A stretch of 64,000 nt of DNA from Candidatus Bathyarchaeota archaeon. Its GTDB lineage: Archaea; Thermoproteota; Bathyarchaeia; Bathyarchaeales; Bathycorpusculaceae. Positions 1-8,068 of this stretch are shown piece by piece. The stretch's first letter is position 1; every line of letters starts with the position of its first letter. A program made the position numbers and the translations under genes. A model generated the notes under the pieces. It was not told the DNA's origin. It worked only from the letters and a program-made list of their open reading frames with translations, and searched no databases. Location of the stretch: contig JAOZHV010000044.1 in NCBI GenBank assembly GCA_026014725.1, forward strand, positions 92,272 to 156,271. Direction: 5' to 3'.

Positions 1-404
1 GGTCTGAGTAGTTTTGCATGTGCTGCGGTTTTGACTTTGCTTATTAGTTCAGTTTGTACTTTAGGTAAATCAATTGAGATTGAACCTGAGGGTTTTAAGA
101 CGTAATCTATGGCGCCGTACTCGAGGGCTTTTAATGTTATATCTGCTCCTTCCTTAGTTAAACTGCTTAACATGATAACTGGAGTTGGATGGTCAGTCAT
201 GATGTGTCTTAGTGCTGTTAGACCGTCCATTTTCGGCATTGCAACATCCATTGTTATGACGTCTGGGTGAAGCTTGGGTATTGCTTCGAGGGCATCTAAA
301 CCATTGCATGAAGTGCCAACAACATTAAGTTGTGGGTCGGTAGCTAGAATGTCGCTTATTATTCTTCGCATGAAAGCTGAATCGTCAACTACGAGCACAC
401 GCAT
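1..404 (-). CDS. cheB: CheB chemotaxis methylesterase, N-terminal receiver part (cut by window edge)
   Basis: This is a response-regulator receiver domain that continues off the left edge, with about 134 residues visible. It opens with RVLVVDDSAFMRR; the likely phosphoacceptor is Asp53 in ITMDVAMPKMDG. The later run VIMLSSLTKEGADITLKAL and the YVLKPSG lysine are typical of CheB rather than CheY. In the CheB family this domain controls a C-terminal esterase that removes methyl groups from chemoreceptor glutamates; that half lies outside the window. The ATG at 404 follows a strong AGGAGG. It is the last visible gene of the leftward chemotaxis operon; cheA, not seen here, would be expected further left. 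Confidence 0.9.
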   Translation of the reverse strand, partial: MRVLVVDDSAFMRRIISDILATDPQLNVVGTSCNGLDALEAIPKLHPDVITMDVAMPKMDGLTALRHIMTDHPTPVIMLSSLTKEGADITLKALEYGAIDYVLKPSGSISIDLPKVQTELISKVKTAAHAKLLR

Positions 405-451
405 ATTTGCGCCTCCTGGTAATTAAAAAAAGAAAAGATGGATAGATGATT

Positions 452-958
452 TTATTGTTGAGTTGTTTGTGTTATTACATCGGTGTTCATCGTCATTTCT
501 ACGTTTTCGTCCTCATCAGCGGCGAGCTTCTTGAGGTCTAGGATTACTATTAGTTGTTGACCTTTTTTGCCGATACCTTTGATGAAGTTTGATGATTCAT
601 CCATTGATTTTGTGATTGCTGGTGTTTCTTCAATGTCTGATTTTGATAGCATCACTGCGTCTTCTACTGCATCCACCACTATGCCTTTAGCGCTTGATTT
701 GTTTTCAATGATCAACATTCGACTATGTTGGTCGATTTCTTTGGGTGTCATGCCTAGTTTTATCCGCAGATCAACGATGGTGGTCACCTGTCCCCGGCGG
801 TTGGTTACCCCCAAAATATACGGGGGTGCGCCGGGGAAAGGGGAGATTTCACCCACGCGGGTGATTTCTCGGATTTGTTCTATGCTGGCACCGTAGTGCT
901 TGTCGTCGAGTTTGAAGATGATTATTTGTTGTTTTTCAATGTCCTTTGTGCTACTCAT
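452..958 (-). CDS. cheW: CheW chemotaxis coupling protein
   Basis: A 168-residue CheW-domain protein, the adaptor that links chemoreceptor tips to the kinase CheA. It shows the family's beta-barrel pattern: an N-terminal IIIFKLDDKHYGASIEQIREI strand-helix, then PYILGVTNRRGQVTTIVDL and a late strand ending in LIVILDLKKL. A short acidic and Thr/Gln-rich tail follows residue 150. The gene lies 28 bp after the chemoreceptor gene and about 50 bp before cheB, consistent with one leftward transcript. No CheA-like domain is fused to it. Confidence 0.93.
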   Translation of the reverse strand: MSSTKDIEKQQIIIFKLDDKHYGASIEQIREITRVGEISPFPGAPPYILGVTNRRGQVTTIVDLRIKLGMTPKEIDQHSRMLIIENKSSAKGIVVDAVEDAVMLSKSDIEETPAITKSMDESSNFIKGIGKKGQQLIVILDLKKLAADEDENVEMTMNTDVITQTTQQ

Positions 959-985
959 TTTTTGTGTCTCCTTGGATGTGGCTAT

Positions 986-2998
986 TTAGAGCTTGAATTT
1001 GTCGATTTCTTTCTGCAGTTGAGATGCTACTTCAGAGAGTTTGCCTGATGTCTGTGCGAGTTGGTTCATGCTTGCTGCTTGTTGCTCCATCGCTGAGGAG
1101 TTTTCTTCGCATGCTGATGCTGATTCTTCAGAGATTGCTGAGACTTCATCGATTGCTTTAACAACTTGTTCCACTGCTAGGACTCCTTGTTCGACACCTT
1201 TGCCTACGTCAGTGAGCATTGTGTTGATTTTATCTATGGCCTCTGCAACGCTCTTTGTGCCATCTATTGCTGCTTTAACAGTTGCTGCGCCTTCGGTTGC
1301 TTCTACAGTTGATTTTTTGGAGACCTCTAGTGCTTCTTCGCCTTTCTTTTTGACCTGAGACACTGACACTAGCGTTTCGTTTGCTGCGTTACTTGACTGG
1401 TCGGAGAGTTCTTTTACTGCATCTGCGACTACTGCAAAACCGCGTCCTGCTTCTCCAGCTCTTGCTGCTTCAATTGCTGCGTTGAGTGCAAGCATTTCGG
1501 TTTGAGATGCGACGTCTGTGACCATGTTGGCTAGTTCGCCTATTTTTGCCAGTGAGGCATGCATTGATTCAACTGTTTGGGCTGTGTTCATCATGACATT
1601 TTGCATGTTCTCGATGGATGTGCTTGCCTTGCCGCTGTCTTTTTGGATTTGCCGCATGATTTCTGTTGATTGTTCACCGAATTTCATTCCTTCTGCCGCT
1701 GTTCCGCCTGTTTGTTGTAAAACGCTCGATAATGTGTTTACGTTCTTGGACACTTCTTGAGCAAGATTCGTCAGTTTTTGTGCGCCTTGAGCTATATTTT
1801 GTGTGGCTGTAGTGACTTGTTGCATTCCTGCATTAACTTCTTGAGCTGTAGAACCTACTTCTTGACTCATAGAAGCAACGGTTTCTGCACTGGTTTTGAC
1901 TTTTGCAACTAAGTCTCTTATTGCCGTGACCATGTTCTTGAATGCGCCTGCGACTTCTCCTATTTCGTCTTTGGTAACTTTTGCCTGCATTGTGTGGCCA
2001 AGGTTTCCTTCTGAAATTATTTTCGCGTCTTCAATTAATGCTTTGATAGGATTCTGGAACGAGCGAATAATCAAGTATGCGACTGGTATGCTGATGCTGA
2101 TTGCGGCTACAGCGAACCCTATGACCATTATGTTGGACATTGCTTGTACTGATGCTGCATTTACTACTGCCTGATTTCGAAGTAGCTCTGCTCCGCCATA
2201 GTATTTGTCTGCTTGGTTAGCGTTTCCTAAAACAATATTTCCTGCCTCCGTCATTGCGGCGTCAGCTTCTGCTTTTGCCTGTTCAGCTTCATTATATTTG
2301 TAGCCCATAGCTTTGTAGTTTAAAAAGTCCGTCTGCAATGTATTTGCATCAGTGCTTAATTGTCCCATGCCTGAAGTCATGCTTACCAACGTTGCTATCT
2401 CTCCCTCTGTTTTGGCTAATGCTGCTATCTCGGCGGCCCATGTTGCTTCTCCTGGATCTTTCATGTAGTATACGCCTAAAGGTCTCATAGCTGCGATTGC
2501 GCCTTCGACTACATCGGCTTGCACATAAACCTCACTGCCCATCTCTGCGCCGCTCTTTATGGCGGTCATCAGTGTGTTGAAGCTTTCACCAGCTTTTTTC
2601 CACACTGTTAGTGTAGAATCGCATGTTTTCTGTGCTGCGACAAATGCGTCGAATGCGGCTTCGTAATCGGTCAAGCCTTGTTCTACATCCTTAACAAGTG
2701 CTATAGTTGCTCCATCGACTGCCATTGTTTTTATTTTAGCACAGAGATCTCTGGCTTCTTTTATTGCTGCTTTAGTTGTGTCTATGTATGCTGCATCGCT
2801 TGTTAACATATAGCGCTTTTCTTCACCACGTGCGTCCAAAAGTTTTACCTGAATCTGGTCTGAGTTATCTACTAGTTCTGAAGTGGTAGCTAATTGACCC
2901 ATGTTTATGTAGCTTATAACTGAAATTAGCGTAGTCAAGATCAGAACTACTGCAAAGCCTATTACAAGTTTTTTACTGATTTTCAAGTTTAATCTCAT
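986..2998 (-). CDS. mcp: Methyl-accepting chemotaxis protein (transmembrane chemoreceptor)
   Basis: A 670-residue chemoreceptor. An N-terminal membrane helix (about residues 11-31) is followed by a long helical, Ala-rich extracytoplasmic domain, a second membrane helix near residues 288-312, a HAMP linker and a cytoplasmic signalling coiled coil. The hairpin tip is nearly canonical ([19 protein letters not shown] then [13 protein letters not shown]), so it should dock CheW and CheA. The periplasmic-side domain is helical and shows no recognisable PAS or Cache fold, so the ligand is unknown. Gln/Glu-rich stretches around the tip could be substrates for the CheR, CheB and CheD encoded next to it. 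It is embedded in the che operon. Confidence 0.94.
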   Translation of the reverse strand: MRLNLKISKKLVIGFAVVLILTTLISVISYINMGQLATTSELVDNSDQIQVKLLDARGEEKRYMLTSDAAYIDTTKAAIKEARDLCAKIKTMAVDGATIALVKDVEQGLTDYEAAFDAFVAAQKTCDSTLTVWKKAGESFNTLMTAIKSGAEMGSEVYVQADVVEGAIAAMRPLGVYYMKDPGEATWAAEIAALAKTEGEIATLVSMTSGMGQLSTDANTLQTDFLNYKAMGYKYNEAEQAKAEADAAMTEAGNIVLGNANQADKYYGGAELLRNQAVVNAASVQAMSNIMVIGFAVAAISISIPVAYLIIRSFQNPIKALIEDAKIISEGNLGHTMQAKVTKDEIGEVAGAFKNMVTAIRDLVAKVKTSAETVASMSQEVGSTAQEVNAGMQQVTTATQNIAQGAQKLTNLAQEVSKNVNTLSSVLQQTGGTAAEGMKFGEQSTEIMRQIQKDSGKASTSIENMQNVMMNTAQTVESMHASLAKIGELANMVTDVASQTEMLALNAAIEAARAGEAGRGFAVVADAVKELSDQSSNAANETLVSVSQVKKKGEEALEVSKKSTVEATEGAATVKAAIDGTKSVAEAIDKINTMLTDVGKGVEQGVLAVEQVVKAIDEVSAISEESASACEENSSAMEQQAASMNQLAQTSGKLSEVASQLQKEIDKFKL

Positions 2999-3126
2999 TT
3001 TTTTTCCTCCGGTGTGGGGTGTTTTTTAGCAGTTATTTTGAATGAAAAACTATAATCCCGTGTGTGAGTTGCTCGTTATACAAACCGCTTGGTGTAAGTC
3101 GCAGATTGTACAAACAATAAAAGAAG

Positions 3127-3975
3127 CTAGTTTGCTGGTTTAATGTGTACTCGGCATTGAATATCTAGGGGCTTGAACCGTTTGGCTGGTTCTCCACTAA
3201 GCGACTCAGTTTTTCCCATCACGAAGTACCCGCCAGGTCTTAGAACATTAAAAATGTTCATGTGGATGTGTTGCTGGCCTTCTCTTGAGAAATAAATCAT
3301 GACGTTGCGGCATAATACCAAGTCAAGGTTTTGGTAAGCAAATTGTTTCATTAAGTCGTGAACGCCAAATTTAACAAGTGCTTTCACGGAGTCTTTAACC
3401 CTAAACAAGTTGCCCTCTTTGAGGAAATATTTGCTTATCATCCATCTTTCTACGCCCTCCAGATTATTGGCGCCGTAAACGCCTCTGACGGCATCTGCCA
3501 AAGTTTCCCTGTCAACGTCGGATGCAAAGATTGTTACTTTACAGTTATACTGACGTTGTTCAATAAGTTTGAGGGCTAACATCGCCAAAGAATACGGTTC
3601 CTGTCCGCTTGAGCATCCAGCGCTCCAGATTCTAACAGTTGGTTGGACAAACAGAGTGGGAAAAATGTTCTTTTCGAGAAACGCGTAAACATCTGGGTCT
3701 CTAAAGAAAGTTGTATAGTTGATAGCTAGATTTTTAAGTAGTAAATCGAACTCGCCTGGATTTTTATTTAAGTAATTTACGTATTTGCTGTAGGTTAAGG
3801 TTCCTGTCTCTTTGAGGCGGATATCAAATCTCCTTCGAACATATTCCTCTCGGTACCCATTACAATTTAGCCCTAACTTATCGTTAACCATCTTTTTTAA
3901 GCGCTCAAACGCTGCTTTCTCAAATACATCAGTTGCTGTTACCACCACGGGTGAATCGGCGTTTGTAGTTAACAT
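3127..3975 (-). CDS. cheR: CheR chemoreceptor methyltransferase
   Basis: A 282-residue SAM-dependent methyltransferase that adds methyl groups to chemoreceptor glutamates. Residues 20-90 form the helical CheR N domain (EEYVRRRFDIRLKETG, then NLAINYTTFFRDP), and the catalytic domain carries the SAM motif IWSAGCSSGQEPYSLAM near residue 120 and LDLVLCRNVMIYF near 220. The length is normal for the family. It follows cheC by 19 bp and is separated from the receptor gene by 128 bp that hold no gene. Confidence 0.95.
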   Translation of the reverse strand: MLTTNADSPVVVTATDVFEKAAFERLKKMVNDKLGLNCNGYREEYVRRRFDIRLKETGTLTYSKYVNYLNKNPGEFDLLLKNLAINYTTFFRDPDVYAFLEKNIFPTLFVQPTVRIWSAGCSSGQEPYSLAMLALKLIEQRQYNCKVTIFASDVDRETLADAVRGVYGANNLEGVERWMISKYFLKEGNLFRVKDSVKALVKFGVHDLMKQFAYQNLDLVLCRNVMIYFSREGQQHIHMNIFNVLRPGGYFVMGKTESLSGEPAKRFKPLDIQCRVHIKPAN

Positions 3976-3994
3976 TTTTACACTTCTTTACATT

Positions 3995-4672
3995 TTACGG
4001 GGCATTTTCAACTAGGACCTTTGATTTCTCTAACAATAGCTTCTCGAGGTCGGGGCTGGGGAAGAACAGCATCATGCATTTTGAGATTTGCGCTGTTGTC
4101 GTAAAGGAGATGTCAAAGATTACGGTTCGCTTGTACATCATGGAATTTTTAACTAGAAGTTCGTCCAAAATGGCGTCAAATGCATCTACTATCCTAATTG
4201 GTGGTGCCGGAACCAGCGTCATGGATATGAAGTCTGAAATTGCACTAAGAAAAGAACCTACTATAATGTTGGCTAACTCCTCAACTGCTGATGCTTCCAA
4301 CACAGGGTCTAGGTCATCAACAGATGGTGCCATGGTCATCATGGCGGCAACTTTTCTTGCCTCTTCTGCTTCAAGCATTACCAGTATGTCGCATTCGGGT
4401 CCTACTGCAAGCCGAATGTAGAGTGCTGTTGTAGGCATTTCATGCAATCCAAATAGCTTAGGCAAGAGGTGTGCTGGGGCATCGTGGATTCTAGGCACAG
4501 TAATAAAGACTTGTTGTTGTAGGATGTCTGATAGAGCAGTTGCAGCGTGTCCAGCTCCTATGCTTGCTAGCTCTGAAAGTATTGCTAAATCTAATGATTC
4601 ATTTGAGTGACTTGTGTTCCCTATACTTTGGCTTTCTATATGCCCAATTTTATTCTGGATATTAGTTTTCAT
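3995..4672 (-). CDS. cheC: CheC family CheY-P phosphatase
   Basis: A 225-residue CheC-type protein. Two related helices carry the phosphatase-type Glu/Asn signature: ELASIGAGHAATALS at about residues 35-49 and EELANIIVGSFLSAIS at about 130-145. CheC dephosphorylates CheY-P and is a partner of CheD in archaea and Gram-positive bacteria. The first signature has His where many CheC proteins have Asn (GAGHAA rather than GxGNAA), while the second keeps ELANI. Its ATG overlaps the end of cheD by 4 bp, supporting translational coupling. An N-terminal extension of about 25 polar residues is unassigned. Confidence 0.9.
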   Translation of the reverse strand: MKTNIQNKIGHIESQSIGNTSHSNESLDLAILSELASIGAGHAATALSDILQQQVFITVPRIHDAPAHLLPKLFGLHEMPTTALYIRLAVGPECDILVMLEAEEARKVAAMMTMAPSVDDLDPVLEASAVEELANIIVGSFLSAISDFISMTLVPAPPIRIVDAFDAILDELLVKNSMMYKRTVIFDISFTTTAQISKCMMLFFPSPDLEKLLLEKSKVLVENAP

Positions 4673-5235
4673 AGTTGTTTTACTTCTCCGTTTAAGAGGC
4701 GGACAATCACCCGTCCTGTGGTAGCGTTAAAAGTGACTTTGCGTCCTTGCGTTCCTGCAACATCCTCTCCTAGTAGAGGTATCTTGTTTAAGCGAAGTGC
4801 GTTTTTGACAGCTTCTATGTTTTTTGTGCCGATTGCCAAGCTTTGTTGTCTTATGTTAGGGAACATGTTGGCGCCTCCTGCGATTTTGGCTGACAACACA
4901 CAATCCGTTCTTGAGTTTTTGATGGCTTTTGTGAGAGCAGGAACCGCTGTGTCAGCGAACTTTGCTGGTAAGTCTTCTTGAGGGAAAACGTCTGCTTGTG
5001 GAAGCATTACGTGAGCCATTCCTCCCATTCTGCTTGATGAGTCGTATATGCAAATAGCTATGCAGGAGCCAACGCAGGCGACTAAGTGTACTGGTCTATT
5101 GTCAACTTTCATTTCAGCCATATCAACACGAATTTCTTCTAAGTCTTCCTTGTTTGCAACCTGAGCGTCTTCGGTTACACAAACACTTTGCTTGCTTTTT
5201 GTTTGAATGGTTGAAAACATTTTTGTGCTTGACAA
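4669..5235 (-). CDS. cheD: CheD chemoreceptor glutamine deamidase
   Basis: A 188-residue CheD. The catalytic Cys is Cys58 in ACVGSCIAICIYD and the His is His75 in GGMAHVMLP; the 17-residue spacing equals that of Thermotoga CheD (C27/H44). The Thr six residues before the Cys in that protein appears to be Val52 here. CheD deamidates specific receptor glutamines and binds CheC. An N-terminal stretch of about 45 residues precedes the domain. It lies 27 bp after cheY and overlaps cheC by 4 bp. Confidence 0.92.
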   Translation of the reverse strand: MSSTKMFSTIQTKSKQSVCVTEDAQVANKEDLEEIRVDMAEMKVDNRPVHLVACVGSCIAICIYDSSSRMGGMAHVMLPQADVFPQEDLPAKFADTAVPALTKAIKNSRTDCVLSAKIAGGANMFPNIRQQSLAIGTKNIEAVKNALRLNKIPLLGEDVAGTQGRKVTFNATTGRVIVRLLNGEVKQL

Positions 5236-5262
5236 TTTGGTGCTTTCCTTTCGGTTGTCGTT

Positions 5263-5634
5263 TTAACCGATGTATTTGGCGAGTACTTCTATGACTTTTT
5301 GTGGTTGGAAGGGTTTGATTACGAAGTCTTTTGCTCCTGCCTTTAGCGCTTCGGTTATGAGTGATTGTTGCCCCATGCTACTACACATTACCACTTTTGC
5401 GTCTGCGTTTGTCGTTATTATTTGCTTTAGTGCTTCAATGCCGTCTTTTGCTTTTGGTGTTGGTGGCATGACTATGTCCATGAGGACTAAGTCTGGTTTT
5501 GTGTTTTGGTATTGATTGATGGCTTCTTCACCGTTTGATGCTTCTGCTATCACTTCGTGTCCTCCTTGCAGGACAATTTTTTTTAGGACAGCTCGCATGA
5601 ACGATGCATCGTCTACTAATAGAACGCTACCCAT
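5263..5634 (-). CDS. cheY: CheY chemotaxis response regulator
   Basis: A 123-residue stand-alone receiver domain: acidic pair in LLVDDASFMR, phosphoacceptor Asp53 in LVLMDIVMP, and the lysine in DFVIKPFQP. The open frame extends 23 codons upstream, but the ATG at 5634 is preferred because it is preceded by AGAGG and the receiver fold starts there. Between MP and the usual DGI there are six residues (PTPKAK) instead of two, a small insertion next to the active-site loop. First gene of the leftward che operon; in motile archaea CheY-P acts on the archaellum through CheF, which is not seen in the window. Confidence 0.93.
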   Translation of the reverse strand: MGSVLLVDDASFMRAVLKKIVLQGGHEVIAEASNGEEAINQYQNTKPDLVLMDIVMPPTPKAKDGIEALKQIITTNADAKVVMCSSMGQQSLITEALKAGAKDFVIKPFQPQKVIEVLAKYIG

Positions 5635-5763
5635 TTTTTTTGCCTCTGTTTGTAATGCTGAGATGGTTCTGTAGTCATAAAAGTATTGTGTAGTAATATA
5701 CACGATTTGATGACATTATCGGTAACCATTACAGTATGGAATTAGAATAAAACTAAAAGATAA

Positions 5764-5892
5764 CATGAAAAGTATGCCTTTTTCATGCACTGATTTGGTA
5801 TTCATATTCGGATTACGAATCTAAAATCCTCAAAATTAAGAGCACTCGGTCATAAGGCTATAGTATCTAAAATCAAAATTAGAGATTCGTAA
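5764..5892. promoter_or_regulatory. Divergent cheY / TrmB-type regulator control region with inverted repeats
   Basis: Two sets of inverted repeats lie between the divergent genes. CATGAAAA at 5764-5771 pairs with TTTTCATG at 5780-5787. TTACGAATCT at 5813-5822 is matched exactly by its reverse complement AGATTCGTAA at 5883-5892, ending 14 bp before the regulator start. ATCTAAAATC also occurs twice (near 5819 and 5858). The layout suggests an operator for the adjacent TrmB-type regulator, with possible looping; this is inference from symmetry and position. Confidence 0.45.
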
Positions 5893-5906
5893 ACGGTAGA
5901 ACTAAC

Positions 5907-6788
5907 ATGGAACTCGCAATGCACAAACCCAACTGCCAAAATAACAGAAACCAGCGATACACACAAACAACTCACGAAAAAAGCGTTACCGACGAAACAC
6001 TATCCACAATCGAGCAAACCCTTGAAAGTTTTGGCTTACTAAAAAATGAAGTCAAAATATACCTCAGCCTCGCAGACGCAGAACCACAAAGAGCAAAAGA
6101 CATATGCAATATGATAAAAATCCACCGCACTGAAACCTACCGTATACTGCACCACTTAGAAAAGAAAGGTTTAGTTTACGCTATCTTGGGAAAGCCCCTA
6201 AAATTTGCAGCCGTGCCCCTCGATCAAGCCATAGACATACTTGTTGAAACCCAAAAAACCAAAATACAGATGCTTCAAAATCAAAAAGAAGAACTCGTTG
6301 ACCTCTGGGCTTCAATTCCTAAAAAGCGTCTTCAAGCAACAACCAAAGAGCTTTTTCAAAAGCTTGAGGGCGAACAACAGATCATTCTTAAGGCAAACGA
6401 GGTTTTAGATAAAACTCAAAAAGAGTTACAAATGTTCATTAGCGATGAGTACATTGCGGAGCTTTACTACGGTAACTTTTTTGATAAACTAAAGAACCTG
6501 CGTTCCAAGCTTGAGGTTACTTTTGTAACTGTTGCTTCTCAGAGAAGTCAGTATTTTCTTGAAAAAATTAAGTGGCCAAAAGAGCGGCTTATAATCGTGG
6601 AGCGCCAGCGTCTTCCAGGTTTCATTATATCCGACAGACGTGAGCTAATTGTTGCCTTCGATGAAGAGGTATCTTCGGATGAGTTTGGGCACAAAAAGAA
6701 GGGCAAGAATGTGGCGATTTGGACCAATTATGGCGCTGTGGTGTCGATTTTTGGCATGTTATTCTTGAAACTCGGCGTGTCAGTTTAG
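5907..6788 (+). CDS. TrmB-family transcriptional regulator
   Basis: A 293-residue TrmB-type regulator. Residues about 32-105 form the winged helix (TLESFGLLKNEVKIYLSL, then RTETYRILHHLEKKGLV and the wing GKPLKFAAVPLDQAI). A coiled segment (about 110-150) and a C-terminal alpha/beta domain with alternating strands (VTFVTVAS, LIIVER, ELIVAFDEE) follow, as in the TrmB effector domain. TrmB proteins control sugar and other metabolic genes in archaea; the ligand here is unknown. A second ATG four codons in (5919) could be the true start. It is divergent from the che operon, so it could regulate chemotaxis genes or itself. Confidence 0.85.
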   Translation: MELAMHKPNCQNNRNQRYTQTTHEKSVTDETLSTIEQTLESFGLLKNEVKIYLSLADAEPQRAKDICNMIKIHRTETYRILHHLEKKGLVYAILGKPLKFAAVPLDQAIDILVETQKTKIQMLQNQKEELVDLWASIPKKRLQATTKELFQKLEGEQQIILKANEVLDKTQKELQMFISDEYIAELYYGNFFDKLKNLRSKLEVTFVTVASQRSQYFLEKIKWPKERLIIVERQRLPGFIISDRRELIVAFDEEVSSDEFGHKKKGKNVAIWTNYGAVVSIFGMLFLKLGVSV

Positions 6789-6804
6789 TCGTGACACTGA
6801 TAAT

Positions 6805-7188
6805 TTAATGGTCTGTCAATAACGGGAGTTCTTCTGGAAAAATGGTGCCGATTTCAACGTTGGTGCCTCGTTGATGTTTGAGTTTGATTGAATCGATGTA
6901 TTCTTGTGATAACCTGTCTGGTTGAGGTGCTTGGTAAGCGAGACCTATTTTATTATGTAGTTTTTTTAGGATTTGCTCTTTAAGAGCTTGCGCGCCTAAT
7001 CCAAACATCATGTCCAATGCATCGGCAAAATCGCTGATTCGGTTTGGGATTTCACTTTTTTCTATGCTGAGGCTTTTGAGGTACGCAAACACGGTGTTTT
7101 TAATCGGGTTGCCTAGAGAACAAAAGACTTCATCGATTGTTTCTAATAGCACTTCATCAAATCTCGGTCCTTTGTCTTGTTTTTTCAT
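6805..7188 (-). CDS. Small protein resembling the archaeal NitrOD5 signalling domain
   Basis: A 127-residue soluble protein. Residues 10-80 have the pattern LLETIDEVFCSLGNPIKN, then SEIPNRISDFADALDMMFG and LKEQILKKLHNKIG, which resembles the small helical NitrOD5 output domain found alone or attached to two-component proteins in Thaumarchaeota and relatives. The C-terminal 45 residues look unstructured. In other archaea such proteins are thought to act in signalling or transcription, but the function is not established. Convergent with the TrmB-type gene; stop codons are about 15 bp apart. Confidence 0.7.
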   Translation of the reverse strand: MKKQDKGPRFDEVLLETIDEVFCSLGNPIKNTVFAYLKSLSIEKSEIPNRISDFADALDMMFGLGAQALKEQILKKLHNKIGLAYQAPQPDRLSQEYIDSIKLKHQRGTNVEIGTIFPEELPLLTDH

Positions 7189-7388
7189 GTGTTGGCGTCC
7201 CTGATGTTTGCGTAGGAAGTTACTTGTCGGTTAGAGTCAATAAATGTTGTGAAGTGAGCGTAGTTAACATTTCGAAACTGAATAAATTGATATGGACTTC
7301 AGCGATTGTATTCTTTTCTATAGTTTGATAGGTGCCAACATTTCCTGAAGCGTATTTTTCAACGAGGAATTCTCAGGTGTAGCAAGAG

Positions 7389-7715
7389 TTATAAACTCTT
7401 GGGGATTTTCTCACCCGAAGAGAGTTTGGTAGCGAAGGCAAAGCAGCCTTGTTCGCCACATTTTTTGTAGGCAATTCTTGGAAGATACTGATAGAGCTTT
7501 ATTGCATCAAGGTTGTTTTTTGCTTCTGCTATTGTTGCGGGTGGTGATCCGTGCATTTTGAAGTAGCCCCTGAGCAAGTTGACTATAGCTGTCCTTAATT
7601 TTGAAGACTCAGCTGTTTTTCTTAGATTAAAAACAGATGCAAATAAAGGGAACTTTGGGGGTAGGGCAAAAGGTTCAAGTTTTATTTTTTGATTGGTGAA
7701 GCAGTGATTCCGCAT
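7389..7715 (-). CDS. Small protein with a degenerate Fe-S (PF04060-like) motif
   Basis: A 108-residue protein. Its last 37 residues (YLPRIAYKKCGEQGCFAFAT, then KLSSGEKIP) match the shape of the four-Cys Fe-S domain seen in acetyl-CoA synthase/CdhD-type proteins, but only the second and third Cys remain; the first is replaced and the protein ends before the fourth. The first 50 residues are Pro- and Leu-rich and unassigned. The proposed start overlaps the HMA gene by 34 bp, so a later start (for example Met54) is possible. It probably shares a transcript with the HMA gene and may accept metal or electrons in the same pathway; that role is inferred. Confidence 0.6.
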   Translation of the reverse strand: MRNHCFTNQKIKLEPFALPPKFPLFASVFNLRKTAESSKLRTAIVNLLRGYFKMHGSPPATIAEAKNNLDAIKLYQYLPRIAYKKCGEQGCFAFATKLSSGEKIPKSL

Positions 7716-7918
7716 TTGCCGATTTCTTTTTTGATAGTGTCTGTTGTGACAAGGGAAGAATCAAAAGTTATTTTTAGCCAGTTAGAGATTGGATTGATGT
7801 TGTAGGTTTTTATTCCTTTTAGTGCTTTTAGGCGTTTTTCTACGATTTTTGCTTCGCAAGAGCAACCCATGCCTTCGAGTTTGAAAGTTACTTCTTGGTC
7901 TTTACTTGGGGTTTCCAT
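7682..7918 (-). CDS. Small heavy-metal-associated (HMA) domain protein, CSC-type
   Basis: A 78-residue single HMA domain (ferredoxin-like fold). The metal loop reads EGMGCSCEAKIVEKRL, so the usual GMxCxxC is reduced to Cys19-Ser-Cys21. The ATG at 7918 is chosen over one five codons earlier because it follows GAGGAG. The domain aligns end to end with the N-terminus of the divergent ATPase at 8069 (EGMEDQKEAQIIERKL), which has no cysteines. The pair looks like a duplicated domain in which the soluble copy kept the thiols and may deliver metal to the pump. It is transcribed leftwards with the Fe-S-like gene. Confidence 0.85.
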   Translation of the reverse strand: METPSKDQEVTFKLEGMGCSCEAKIVEKRLKALKGIKTYNINPISNWLKITFDSSLVTTDTIKKEIGKCGITASPIKK

Positions 7919-7935
7919 TGTTTTTCTCCTCAATC

Positions 7936-8045
7936 TATTTCAATGCTCTTTGAAATACTTGGCTTTGCTTAAATATCTTTTGCAGGTTTTAGGCGGTAAT
8001 GTATTTATAGTTGCTCTAAAGGGTATTTCAATACAATTTGAAATA
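7936..8045. promoter_or_regulatory. Two identical 22-bp operator palindromes in the divergent HMA / P-type ATPase promoter
   Basis: TATTTCAA-N6-TTGAAATA occurs at 7936-7957 and again at 8024-8045, with perfect 8-bp arms. A TATA-like box for the ATPase (TATTTATAG, 8002-8010) would place its start near 8030, inside the right palindrome; a box for the HMA gene (ATATTTAAG on the minus strand, 7971-7979) would place its start near 7945, inside the left one. A half-site TTGAAATA also lies at 10554-10561 just before the ArsR gene. This is a good candidate for the operator of that ArsR protein. Confidence 0.7.
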
Positions 8046-8068
8046 GGTTCTGTGGAGCAAGGGAAAAA

